This document shows positions 1 through 8,313 of a DNA stretch of 25,688 nt, one piece after another. Numbering within the stretch: position 1 is the first letter of the stretch; every line of letters starts with the position of its first letter. Both the position numbers and the translations under genes were made by a program. The notes beneath the pieces are model-generated. The model worked only from the letters and a program-made list of their open reading frames with translations, was not told where the DNA came from and did no database searches. Where the stretch lies: NCBI GenBank assembly GCA_032718475.1, contig JAUCBJ010004122.1, positions 1 through 25,688 on the forward strand. The letters are read 5' to 3'. The DNA is from Nemertoderma westbladi. Its lineage: Eukaryota; Xenacoelomorpha; Nemertodermatida; Nemertodermatidae.

Positions 1-600
1 TCCTCCCACCATCACCTGCACAAACCGGTTCTTATAATTTGAAATTATATTGAAAGAGAGAGTTAATAATAAATATAAATTAATATTGATTGTATCCATT
101 GTATGAATTTGTGTTTTGTTGTCATTCGATTATTTAAATTGTTGTTTTATCTTATTCTACTGTATTACTGTATGTATGCGGGGCAATATCAAAAGTGTTA
201 TAATTGCGAAGTGCTTAATGTTGTAAATAATTTTAATTATCAACAACGTCATTGGGATAGCTTTAATTATGGTAATCTTGTGAAAGTTCATAAAAATTCA
301 AGCATCGTGCCATGATTGCTCATATTTTAGGTAATGTACTGTATTGTTGATATAAATAAATGGACGTAAAACTGAATGAAAAGTGAAGGATCATTATTGA
401 ATGTGTTGGTTCATATTTAAATTCGTTCAGCTACTTTAGTGATAAAAGTTATTGCATTATTTTAAAATTTGGGTATTTCACTGTTAATGTCGGCATCTAA
501 TCTAAACATTGTCTCATAGATTATTACATCATGGGTGAAAACTAAATAAGTAACGATATGACAATGTTCAATGTCTTTGGTGAATGTCTTGTTAATGTCT
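1..600. other. AT-rich non-coding stretch, nothing recognised
   Basis: No exon, RNA gene or repeat family could be recognised. A 70-codon open frame at 103-315 has low-complexity, Leu/Tyr/Asn-rich composition typical of AT-rich non-coding DNA. If the SLC28 gene further right has exons here, I could not find them; I looked for the conserved NEFVAY block that precedes the YALCGF block. Confidence 0.5.
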
Positions 601-616
601 TCCCGGGGTGAGTCAA

Positions 617-812
617 TGGCGCGAAATGACCGCAAACACGAAATAAATTTTAGTGGGTTTTAAAAATTGGTTTAATTTAATTAAAAACATTAAGGGAAAG
701 GAGCAGGTTACAGTGGCGGCGTTTTCTAACCAAAACAATAAACTATACATTATTTACTTGCGGTCAATTTGCGCTTAAGATCACTATTTTCACTTGCGGT
801 CAAAGTGCGCCA
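617..812. repeat. MITE-like segment with inverted GACCGCAA motifs
   Basis: The left end (617-635) reads TGGCGC, five bases, then GACCGCAA. Its reverse complement recurs at 794-812, and a second inverted copy lies at 758-774. Positions 689-745 are the reverse complement of 4706-4762, in the MITE inside the SLC28 intron. The segment is therefore dispersed repeat DNA with roughly inverted ends. No target-site duplication was identified. Confidence 0.5.
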
Positions 813-886
813 CTATCTGCCTGGGGTATGTGTGTACATATGTTCTGGAGGAATACTGTAAACATGGCCTCTATCCATCCAAAGGT

Positions 887-909
887 GGGGGGGGGGGGGG
901 GGGGGGGGG
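887..909 (+). repeat. Poly(G) tract, 23 G
   Basis: An uninterrupted run of 23 guanines. It is a very long homopolymer in an AT-rich setting and a likely site of length polymorphism or sequencing error. The two open frames crossing it are artefacts of the G run. Confidence 0.95.
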
Positions 910-969
910 ATTGGTTCTGTACCTTTTCACCTTTTTTAAATTTATTGATAAATGTCTCCATCCACCATC

Positions 970-1265
970 CCTTAGTCGCTAGAACACCGCTATTTACTGT
1001 ACTTCTATATTTAGCGACTAAATTGGTGCTAAAATCCCACTACTCTCAGCTAGTTTTAGCTTCTCTACATGCTAAATTGACGCTAAAACCCCGCGATTTA
1101 TTAGGTCGATTTATTCAAACGCTAAAGTGACGCTAAATCAAGGATTTTTCCAGATATTTAGTGGATATTTTCTCCAGCGAATTGCCGGACACTATTATCC
1201 AGCTATTAGCCGGATATTAAAACGCTAAAAACCAAGCTAGCGGGGTTTAGCGGGATATTAGCTGG
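970..1265. repeat. Cluster of GCTAAA / TTTAGC words
   Basis: About a dozen GCTAAA or TTAGC words, often CGCTAAA or TTTAGCG, occur in both orientations within about 300 bases. The segment at 1081-1094 pairs imperfectly with 1240-1252 (GCGGGGTTTAGCG). This could be the remains of a foldback element or a cluster of protein-binding words. No coding potential is seen. Confidence 0.45.
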
Positions 1266-1617
1266 ATGTGTCTTTGCTGGGTAATTAATTAATAATAAAT
1301 TCTAAACCAAAATATTACTTGTTATAACTTCAAACTTCGTTAATTACCTCGCTAGATCAATGGATCATTAATACACGAGACGTGTTCCCGAACGGCACCG
1401 TTAAGGGATAACACCAGAATGCTGAAAAGTTTACAAAACAGAGCCCGTGAAATTTATCTTCTTGATTGTTTAACGGATTTTCTATTGAAGGAGTGAAAAT
1501 AATTGTTTATTAGTCACCGTTATATCTTCCATTCCATTACTTCTTTATTCTTATTATTCAATATTTTTTGTAACACCAAAAACAACAGAAAGGGAGACAC
1601 AGTTTATCCTTCGTAGA

Positions 1618-2059
1618 GGGAAAAAGTAACCAATACTTGTACCATTGGTAGAATGGGAAAAAGTAACCAATACTTGTACCATTGGTAGAATGGGAAAAAG
1701 TAACCAATACTTGTACCATTGGGAAAAAGTAACCAATACTTGTACCATTGGTAGAATGGGAAAAAGTAACCAATACTTGTACCATTGGTAGAATGGGAAA
1801 AGTAACCAATACTTGTACCATTGGTAGAATGGGAAAAGTAACCAATACTTGTACCATTGGTAGAATGGGAAAAAGTAACCAATACTTGTACCATTGGTAG
1901 AATGGGAAAAAGTAACCAATACTTGTACCATTGGTAGAATGGGAAAAGTAACCAATACTTGTACCATTGGTAGAATGGGAAAAGTAACCAATACTTGTAC
2001 CATTGGTAGAATGGGAAAAAGTAACCAATACTTGTACCATTGGTAGAATGGGAAAAAGT
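1618..2059 (+). repeat. 37-bp minisatellite, left block (12 units plus a partial)
   Basis: Tandem units begin GGGAAAAAGTAACC and end CCATTGGTAGAAT. They are 36 or 37 bp depending on four or five A's in the first run; the third unit lacks 8 bp. Each unit contains ACCAAT, a 9-base loop, then ATTGGT, so it can form a small hairpin. The array is open in several minus frames, but these only reflect repetition. It continues at 2716-2823 after an insertion. Confidence 0.95.
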
Positions 2060-2715
2060 TTTTTTTACTGCCCCTGGCGTTTTAGCCGTATATTTATTAT
2101 TAAAACTTGTAAAAACAGCTGATGCACATCAGATCGCATAGCAACCACCACCAACACCCAGACAAATATACACTGTTAAATTAGTACTACAGTTAGTATA
2201 TGATACTGTCTGACTGTCCTCCAAACTTGGAGGGTTGTTATCCACAGTCGCCTACGCCGGGTTGCAGTCGGCATTGCTGTGGATGATCGACTCCACGTCG
2301 CACCGAACCGGACGCCGCTTAGCTGATCGGCAGCCGCGAAGGCACAGGAGGGCTGACCGCAAAAGGGCGAAACTCAACCTCCTGCGAACCCACACAACAC
2401 ACTCTGAATAGCGGACCTCGCGTTTGTCAGCCAGTTTCAACGCGAGACGCTTGATAAAGTGTGTGGCTGACGGTGAAGCTCCACCAAACGCAGAGAATAT
2501 AAGGGGAGTGAAGCTGGCGTGCTCCACCTCCCTCAACCGCTCTTCGTATTTGAGCCTCTTGCGAGACTCGTGGTGTAGGTGGGATGCCGGAAGGGACATC
2601 GCGGCGTTGGTGTCCGCCATCGGGTTGAAGACAGACACGTCGATGAACGTTTTCCGGAAACGGTTTCCCCAGAATCCGCTCACTGACACATCCAGCCTCG
2701 CCTGCTGGTCCGTCC
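2060..2715 (-). mobile_element. 5'-truncated retroelement inserted in the minisatellite
   Basis: The insertion reads on the minus strand. It starts inside an open reading frame, stops at 2252-2254, has a roughly 185-base 3' untranslated part, an AATAAA signal (2093-2098) and ends in a short A run (T's at 2059-2066 on the plus strand). It is flanked by 14-bp direct repeats, GAATGGGAAAAAGT, at 2046-2059 and 2716-2729. Because the target is a tandem array, the repeat is diagnostic only because the array phase is set back by exactly those 14 bp. 5' truncation, poly(A) and a 14-bp duplication are hallmarks of target-primed reverse transcription. Confidence 0.85.
2252..2715 (-). pseudogene. C-terminal part of a retroelement protein
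   Basis: About 150 in-frame codons on the minus strand, running from the truncation point to a TAG stop at 2252-2254. Recognisable blocks in order are a GFWG-then-FIDVSVFNP block, an ASFTPLIFSAFGGASP block, a FIKRLALKLADKR block and a final RRRLSFALLRSALLCLRGCRS block. From memory, these recur in many uncharacterised invertebrate and fish proteins encoded beside reverse transcriptases, so I read it as the tail of a retroelement polyprotein; I cannot name the clade. The frame is GC-rich compared with its surroundings and has no stop inside, so the insertion is fairly young. The open frame continues into the flanking minisatellite by chance. Confidence 0.65.
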
Positions 2716-2823
2716 GAATGGGAAAAAGTAACCAATACTTGTACCATTGGTAGAAAGGGAAAAAGTAACCAATACTTGTACCATTGGTAGAATGGGAAAA
2801 AGTAACCAATACTTGTACCATTG
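2716..2823 (+). repeat. 37-bp minisatellite, right block (3 units)
   Basis: Three units of the minisatellite seen at 1618-2059 (starts 2720, 2757 and 2794, the last truncated). The first 14 bases (2716-2729) are the target-site duplication of the retroelement between the blocks. Before that insertion the array had about 15 units. Confidence 0.9.
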
Positions 2824-3082
2824 AATTTAGGCCTCTTAGTTTAGTTTACGTTTTGTCGTTAAAATATATGGGAATATTTTTAGTGGAATTTCAAATAATC
2901 AGATGATAATAATTAATGAATAGGTTTTCTGTAGCTATTTAACAGTAAACTTACGCTTTATATGAGGGAAAAAGAAGACAATTGTTACACTATGCTCTCG
3001 ACTCTTTAGTGGAAAAAGAAAAAACTTTTCTCCACAATGTTTGGTAACCATCGAAACCTTATTTAATTTAAGCTATCTTTCC

Positions 3083-3096
3083 GTAGCCATAGCAAC
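3083..3096 (+). promoter_or_regulatory. X-box-like motif (RFX type), copy 1
   Basis: GTAGCCATAGCAAC fits the RFX consensus GTHNYYATRRNAAC at every position. A 20-bp context with one mismatch recurs 50 bp downstream (3133-3146), at the start of SLC28 exon A. It could be a decayed copy of that exon start, since the second occurrence encodes VVIAT, or a regulatory site. Function is inferred only. Confidence 0.3.
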
Positions 3097-3123
3097 CTGA
3101 TTATAATTAATATCCCGTTTTAG

Positions 3124-3304
3124 CAACGTTCCGTAGTCATAGCAACCTATGCCCTCTGTGGGTTTTCCAACTTCGCTGCAATCGGCATCCAACTGGGTGG
3201 AATTTCCGCCATATCCCCGAAGCGGAAGAGCGATTTAGCGCAAGTCGGACTCCGCGCCATGCTGTCCGGAAGTGTCGCCTGTTTTACGACGGCCTGTATC
3301 GCAG
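3124..3304 (+). CDS. SLC28A3: SLC28 (CNT) nucleoside transporter, penultimate exon, version A
   Basis: This internal exon belongs to a concentrative nucleoside transporter, a plasma-membrane Na+/H+-coupled nucleoside importer. An acceptor (CCCGTTTTAG) precedes 3124 and a GT donor follows 3304. The 181 bases encode 60 codons plus one base with no stop: phase 0 in, phase 1 out. The protein has the family signature IATYALCGFSN, then GIQLGGI, SPKRKSDL and VACFTTACIAG, which is the last conserved membrane region of CNT proteins. It is 37/60 identical to exon B downstream, with the same length and phases. At position 19, where B has Ser, A has Ala; in the bacterial vcCNT structure the corresponding serine (Ser371) contacts the ribose. 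Upstream exons must lie outside the window. SLC28 membership is firm; the A3 subtype rests on remembered similarity. Confidence 0.87.
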
Positions 3305-3655
3305 GTGAACACGACTTCCTTTGCGTCTCGCCTGTTTATTTTCTCTTTACAGCTAACAACTACCTTGGCTTCGGCACTCTGCACTGCTTTGCTTATAAAC
3401 ATTAATTATTGCTGCTTTATTGCTTAGGTTTTGTCTTTTCTAAACTATATTCGTTTTCTTACAGTTCTTTTATTAGTTTCTCTAAATCCCTATAACTTCT
3501 TTAATAATTCAATTCCATTTTCTATAGTATTTTCTATAATGCGAAGCTACATTAACCTATTATACTGGCACTGTAAGTAGGCCTACGGTATAATAAAATT
3601 TATGTACAATACACCAGTACTGTAATATTTAATGTGAATGTCGCAATCCTCACAG
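3305..3655 (+). other. Short intron between SLC28 exons A and B
   Basis: A 351-base interval starts GTGAAC after exon A and ends CCTCACAG before exon B. No coding block or repeat family was recognised, apart from one TAGGCCTA palindrome near 3580. If A and B are alternative exons, this interval should contain the elements that prevent A-to-B splicing. Confidence 0.6.
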
Positions 3656-3836
3656 GAACGATCTGAAGTGATCGCAACCTACGCCCTTTGCGGTTTCTCT
3701 AACCTATCATCCATTGGTATCGCTCTAGCGGGAATCGGTGGGATCGCACCCAGACGACGAGGAGACCTCGCCGAGATAGCAATAAGGGCCGTGGTCGCTG
3801 GTACTGTAGCCTGTTGTATGACTGCTTGTATAGCAG
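3656..3836 (+). CDS. SLC28A3: SLC28 (CNT) nucleoside transporter, penultimate exon, version B
   Basis: This exon is homologous to exon A and also exactly 181 bases, with acceptor CCTCACAG and donor GTAATAAC (phase 0 in, phase 1 out). It encodes ERSEVIATYALCGFSN, SSIGIALAGIGGIAP, RRRGDLAEIAIRA and VAGTVACCMTACIAG, very close to the remembered C-terminal region of vertebrate CNT3. The Asn and Ser of the SNLSS block (codons 16 and 19, at 3701-3703 and 3710-3712) match the vcCNT residues Asn368 and Ser371 that contact the nucleoside sugar. Splicing B after A would read three codons and then TGA, so only one can be used per mRNA. The ATG at 3638 lies in the intron and is not a real start. B keeps the canonical residues and may be the ancestral version. 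Confidence 0.9.
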
Positions 3837-4017
3837 GTAATAACCAATAGTTTTAATTACGCTAAGTTGGTACTGTATGCCTGTATATCATTGAGGGTTT
3901 ATTTACCGCCACTAATTGAATGCCACCCCAAATTAGATGATTTATCACCAAAATAAATTATTTTGCACCAAATATATTTTTTTGCAGCACCAATTCGCAT
4001 CCCCCAATTTTGAATAT

Positions 4018-4290
4018 CCTTCTCACCAAAAACAATTATTCATCCCCCAAAAAGAATTATTCATCCCCCAAAAAGAATTATTCATCCCCCAAAAAGAATT
4101 ATTCATCCCCCAAAAACAATTATTCATCTCCCAAAAACAATTATTATACCCCCAAAAACAATTATTCTACCCCCAAAAACAATTATTCTACCCCCAAAAA
4201 CAATTATTCATCCCCCAAAAACAATTATTCTACCCCCAAAAACAATTATTCTACCCCCAAAAACAATTATTCTACCCCCAAAAACAATTA
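4018..4290 (+). repeat. 21-bp tandem array, left arm of the foldback (about 13 units)
   Basis: Units of the form AATTATTCATCCCCCAAAAAG, with TAC or TAT replacing CAT in later copies. Since 21 is divisible by three, two frames stay open as heptapeptide repeats; these are not genes. The minus strand is GGGGG/TTTTT rich. Confidence 0.93.
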
Positions 4291-4597
4291 CTTGTCAACA
4301 AAAAAAAAATTATTCCAGCACCAAATATTTTATACAGTATTAACTACGCTTTGGTAAGTTGCCATGCTTCAGTTCAGCAGTTACAGTAACTGTACAGTAT
4401 TCGTACCGATAGGCCTATTGCCTTCAGAACAACGTATTCTGTTATTAGGTTTCGTACCGATATACCTACAGTATTAGGCCTACTTCAGTTTCAGTATTCG
4501 TACCGATAGGCCTATTGCCTATCTATTATTGCCCATGGTTTATTACTTACTCTGTTATTAGGTTTCAGTATTACGGTAGTACTGAAGTTTTCTTATA

Positions 4598-4826
4598 GGG
4601 GGGGAAACCGGACGCAATAAAAATTCATCCCTCTCAGGGGAACTTCGACGCAAATAACAGCTGATAATTCTCAATAATAAAACTGTTACCTGTTCTATTG
4701 TGTTTAGTTTATTGTTTTGGTTAAAATAACGTGCCACTGTAACCTGCTCCTTTTCCTAAATTGAGAATTTAACATTGAGTCGGGATATTAATTCGCCAAG
4801 GTGGGTTTTGTGTCCAGTTTCCCCCC
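4598..4826 (+). mobile_element. MITE with about 17-bp TIRs, nested in the foldback loop
   Basis: The left end (4598-4615) reads G7AAACCGGACGC. The right end (4810-4826) is GTGTCCAGTTTCCCCCC, its inverse with two changes. The interior contains the AATAAAAATTCATCCCTCTC block, which recurs at 20852-20961; its right part recurs inverted at 689-745. Being dispersed three times, it is a real repeat family. It has no coding capacity. Confidence 0.7.
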
Positions 4827-4888
4827 TGTCTCGAAGTTTTTATCTAAATTGCAGGAAGTGCTAGGCTTATTGCTGCAGTAGTATTTAT

Positions 4889-5165
4889 TTTGGGGGATTA
4901 TGTATTTATTTTGGGCAAAAATGTATTTGTTTTGGGGAAAAATGTATTTGTTTTGGGGGAAAATGTATTTGGTTTGGGGGAAAATGTATTTGTTTTGGAA
5001 AAATTTGTAATTATTTTGGGGGTTTTGTCATTTATTTTGGTGCTAATATTTGGTTTTGGGGAGCATTTATTTGTTTTGGTATTGAATAATTTGTTTTGGT
5101 GTTGAATAATTGTTTTTGGTGTTGAAAAATTTGTTTTGGTGTTTGAATAATTTTTTTGGGGTCAC
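4889..5165 (+). repeat. 21-bp tandem array, right arm of the foldback
   Basis: Degenerate units of the form AAAATGTATTTGTTTTGGGGG, grading rightwards into GAATAATTTGTTTTGGTGTT. Period and content match the left arm in reverse complement. The plus strand is rich in TTTTGGGG. Confidence 0.85.
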
Positions 5166-5330
5166 ATTATTTAATTATTATTATTATTATTCCTTTGGTA
5201 CCCATAGTGATTGCACGAATGGGGAAGTCTCTACACAAGGTAGGGACTTCTTAATTAAGGAAATTATATGTAAAGGTGTCTACAGTATTTCACCGGTAAC
5301 CAACAAAATTAAACACTATATCATCGCTTA

Positions 5331-5410
5331 AAAAAAATTTATATATATATATTTTATATATTATTTTATATATATTTTATGTTTTATATATATATTTTTA
5401 TATATATATA
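5331..5410. repeat. (TA)n/TTTTA-rich microsatellite
   Basis: Alternating TA interrupted by TTTTA over about 80 bases, inside the right part of the foldback element. Confidence 0.9.
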
Positions 5411-5468
5411 CTTTCTTTGGTGTAAAATAATTTTTTTGGTGAAATTTTCATCATCTAGTAATTACTAA

Positions 5469-5669
5469 TTATCGTACTGGTACCGGTACTACAATAATGG
5501 TGCAGAATCGCTGCCTGACCTCCTGACTGATGATTTATCAAATGTACAAGTTCGTGGGGCCTTCGCACAGGTCGAAGTGAGCAAGTCCACTATGTCGACT
5601 GTTATAAAGTCGCCCACTGGCGGAAGACTCGATAAATTCTGCGTTTCCCACCGAAATATAACAGTATAA
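5469..5669 (+). other. Unrecognised open stretch, 66 codons, no start
   Basis: An open frame with balanced amino-acid composition, unlike the AT-rich noise around it. It includes AESLPDLLTDDLSN, then GAFAQVEVSKSTMSTVIKS and GGRLDKFCVSH, ending in TAA at 5667-5669. It starts just past the foldback end and lies in the SLC28 intron. It could be a transposon remnant or an exon; I do not recognise it and no splice signals were convincing. Confidence 0.25.
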
Positions 5670-5730
5670 TATCAGACTATTGACATTCACCATGTCTATC
5701 AAGTTTAGTTTAATTTCATAAAAGATCGAC

Positions 5731-5790
5731 TGCGTGACAGACCGACAGACTGCCAGACCGACAGACAGACCGACCGACCAACAGATAGTG
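5731..5790 (+). repeat. GACC/GACA microsatellite
   Basis: Imperfect tetranucleotide repeats (GACAGACC and variants). Its reverse complement resembles the GTCT tract at the heads of the rolling-circle-like elements at 18761 and 22288, but the flanking sequence does not match them. Confidence 0.8.
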
Positions 5791-6167
5791 GTTGAATCTG
5801 TGTTACCTATACCAAGCTCACGCTTGCTTCCTCACTCGCCCCACATTCATCTTCATAGAAATTGCTTTACATACCGGTACCGGTAGGCCTACTGCTTTTT
5901 AATAATAGGCCTACTGTAATATCACCTTTCAATTCACATATCAGTCAACTTTGGATTCTGGGACAATCAACGTATCACTTTATCTTTATCGCATACATAA
6001 TAGTAAGCATTATTCACATTACTGTACCAGTTTGTATCAAAGGTTAATAAACCTCAATATCTCAGCAACAACGGATAGTGAAATTTTTATGAAGTTTTAA
6101 ATAATGGAATCAATAGAACAGTTGTGTGATTTTGAATAACTCTTGAATTATATTTGTATTAGACGAC

Positions 6168-6232
6168 ACGCTATGCTTCTTTGTGAGGAAGTTGATCAGT
6201 GCGCAGTTCTCCAGTCTGCCACAAGAGGGCGG
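6168..6232 (+). repeat. Relic of the 147-bp CTCF-like repeat
   Basis: A block with GCAGTTCTCCAGTCTGCC followed by ACAAGAGGGCGG matches the core of the tandem unit at 19-24 kb. The preceding GAGGAAGTTGATCAGTG also aligns. It is followed to about 6400 by a GC-rich segment (AGCGGTCTCCGGGGGGCAGA) that looks like other dispersed repeat DNA. Open frames of 85 and 108 codons crossing here on both strands are repeat noise. Confidence 0.65.
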
Positions 6233-6599
6233 AATCAGGGGCGGGTCAAGGAATTTAATTTCTATGGTGGCGAAATTTGTGAACTTTATATCTTTTGGTC
6301 TGAGGGCGCTGCCCCAGCGGTCTCCGGGGGGCAGAGCCCCTGTTGCACTCTGGTGGGGGTAAAGGGGGCGGATTCCCACCCCGGATTTTTGTATATATAA
6401 AAATTTTGATGCAAAAATAATAAAATGTTTAATCAATTATCTTATCTGACATTTTCTATAGATTATTGATGATTTTGGAAATGAATAAAAATGAATTAAA
6501 ATGAATGAACTAAAAATATTTTTTTAAAATTTTACAATCTTAATTTTACTAATTTAACGTTGGGTCTTGAGTACTAACTCATCCTTGGATTCAGGTATT

Positions 6600-6830
6600 G
6601 GTATTCTTCTTCAACAAAAGATCGCGATAGCGATGTCCTGCAAAGCGGAGGCGACATTGTTCTAGTGTCAAGCTTGGGGAAACCAATGAGACACCTCCAC
6701 TGTTATATAGTGTCTGGTTGGAGATGTGTGCATTGTACTTGACACAATGAACCCGGCGAAGCATTCTTGTGAATGTGCAATCCAGAGATTTGGTGTCATC
6801 AGCAGTTAGAGCCCAGCATGGACTCTAAGC
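6600..6830 (-). pseudogene. LINE reverse transcriptase fragment (post-RT region)
   Basis: Minus-strand translation gives decayed versions of the block after the RT domain in a common invertebrate non-LTR family: LDCTFTRMLRRV, then NAHISNQTLYNSG, then RLRFAGHRYRD, corresponding to the remembered LDGxYTRMLR, HxTNxELYG and RRLRxAGHC motifs. The frame is broken. It is homologous to 15060-15320 and lies antisense in the SLC28 intron. Confidence 0.7.
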
Positions 6831-6875
6831 TGGAGTTGGCTGGTCGGTAAATGGGAACCAAGGCAACTTGGGAAT

Positions 6876-6999
6876 CAGAGTGGAAGTGTTTACTGTGGAA
6901 GATCAACCGGGTTGTGAACAGGCATTCCTTTAGGAAACAGAGTGGAAGGGTTTACTGTGGAAATCACCCAGGTGGTGAACAGGCTTTCCTTGGCTTAAC
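6876..6999 (+). repeat. Two-copy 62-bp tandem duplication
   Basis: CAGAGTGGAAGNGTTTACTG begins at 6876 and again at 6938, each followed by a similar GTGAACAGGC(A/T)TTCCTT block. The 60-codon frame at 6851-7033 spans both copies and looks accidental. Confidence 0.8.
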
Positions 7000-7119
7000 G
7001 AACCTAAAAGATTCTCCCATTCAATGTATATGATTTAAAGAAATTATCATTATTTCATCTGAATGATCAGAATTAATAACTGCCTATTTATGATAACAAC
7101 AACAGTAAATTAACCCAAA

Positions 7120-7215
7120 GTTTTGAAAGTGAAAATCTTTCTATTATTTCGTTATTTTTTATCCGTTCAACTACAGTTACACAGTCTGCCTCTAGGTGGT
7201 AAAGTGATTAGGGGA
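7120..7215 (+). repeat. Second, more decayed relic of the 147-bp repeat
   Basis: GAAAGTGAAAATCTTTC and ATTTCGTTATT match the part of the tandem unit that follows the CTCF-like core. Then ACAGTCTGCCTCTAGGTGG matches the next core. It is one relic spanning a unit junction, inside the SLC28 intron. Confidence 0.5.
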
Positions 7216-8313
7216 CATCTGCTTATATTTTGCTTATAATTCTTTCAAATTTTTATCCCGTGCTGCGTGAAGGCCTCACCCACTTATTGTTCTTTTATGT
7301 TCCAATTCTCTCTCACTCACTCACCCACTCACTATTAGGTAGACATACTGTACAGCACAAAGCTAAATGGATTCTTTACATTTAACATTTCTGCCATTCA
7401 TACTTTATTGTATTAAAGTTTCACTTTCATTTATTGCGCATTAATAAATTATCTAATGTATTTATTCTCATTATTTTATTTACAGTGGGTACAGTACAGT
7501 GGTACAGTGGGTAGGCCTACACTCATACTGTATGTTCTGAATCAGTCACTATCCAAATGTTATAAATAATAATGTATTTATATAGAGTAGAATCGACTAC
7601 AGTACTCTATTGACACAGAAGTACGATATATTATTACACAACATTGTCATTAAAATATCGATCCTCAACAAAAATGAATCTCAATTTCTTTTTCTTAATG
7701 ATTTTAATTTCGCATTCTCACGAAAGCTTTATACTACTTTATTATTGGGTAAATCCACACAAATTGATAAGAAAATTACATAAGGAAATCAATATGGAGT
7801 GAAATTGAAATCCGTTACGGTAGGCTTATTCTCTCCAAAATCAACACAAAACGTGAAGATTAAGTTTAGCTACTTATCCCAGTTCCACTTTGCGTAGCAG
7901 CGCGTTAATTATATAGTTTTTTAGTACAATCGATTACTAGCTACAGTAGTATAATATCATAATATTTCCCACAATCTTAAATAAATTTAGGTTTGTAGTA
8001 TATTACCTCAAAAAAATAGAGCATTGTTAATACATGAAATAGATATATAAAAAAAAGTCAGGATTATACGGATATAATACTGGTTTGTTGCCACAGCAAT
8101 GTGTAAACAAATGATAAACTAGTGTATTTGACTTTATTCCAAAATTGTAACATTAGGCCTACTCAATGGCGTTAGTACACAGCGAGTTGTTATTTAGCAC
8201 TTTACAACTTTAGAGGTCATTACAGTATTGTAGTATTGTGGGGGGGGCTATCTAATATAATATATCAGATTTTGTTCCTACTGCCTTTAATTTAATGAAT
8301 TTTTTTGTTTTAG

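Larger units (their letters stand above)
3934..5457. mobile_element. Foldback (FB-like) element with tandem-repeat arms
   Basis: The ends are inverted: the left end (3934) starts TAGATGATTTATCACCAAAA and the right end (to 5457) reads as its reverse complement with few changes. Both arms are built largely from related 21-bp units, in opposite orientation: C5A5 units on the left, T4G4-5 units on the right. This is the architecture of Drosophila Foldback and sea-urchin TU elements. The loop carries direct repeats of CGTACCGATAGGCCTATTGC (about 4400 and 4495), a MITE and an AT microsatellite. No transposase frame was seen, and no clear target-site duplication beyond TA. Confidence 0.75.
3837..8313 (+). 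other. Large last intron of the SLC28 gene (about 4.5 kb)
   Basis: It runs from the exon B donor GTAATAAC to the acceptor of the terminal exon, a T-rich tract ending TTTTTTTGTTTTAG. It contains a foldback element with a nested MITE, AT microsatellites, a GACA/GACC microsatellite, a reversed LINE fragment, a 62-bp duplication and two relics of the CTCF-like repeat. From about 7260 to 8300 I see nothing but AT-rich sequence and a few TAGGCCTA words. Confidence 0.75.

Noticed and set aside
103-315. 70-codon plus frame
   Set aside because: Low-complexity AT-rich composition and no motif or splice context.
1554-2040. Long minus-strand frames with a repeating MVQVLVTF/YQWYKYWLLF peptide
   Set aside because: They are translations of the 37-bp minisatellite in several frames; unit lengths of 36 and 37 shift frames, and there is no promoter or unique coding sequence.
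1618-2823. CRISPR-like regular repeats
   Set aside because: Repeats are directly adjacent with no spacers, in a eukaryotic context; it is a minisatellite.
3638-3655. ATG at 3638 as the start of a 70-residue protein
   Set aside because: The homologous exon A and the family signature place the coding start at the acceptor before 3656; the stop after 3836 is intronic.
3937-4389. Two plus-strand frames with heptapeptide repeats
   Set aside because: They are the 21-bp array read in frames that cannot hit stops, and lie within a foldback arm inside an intron.
4889-5165. TTTTGGGG repeats as a telomere of ciliate type
   Set aside because: Units are degenerate 21-mers mirrored by the opposite array at 4018-4290, so they are a transposon arm, not a telomere.
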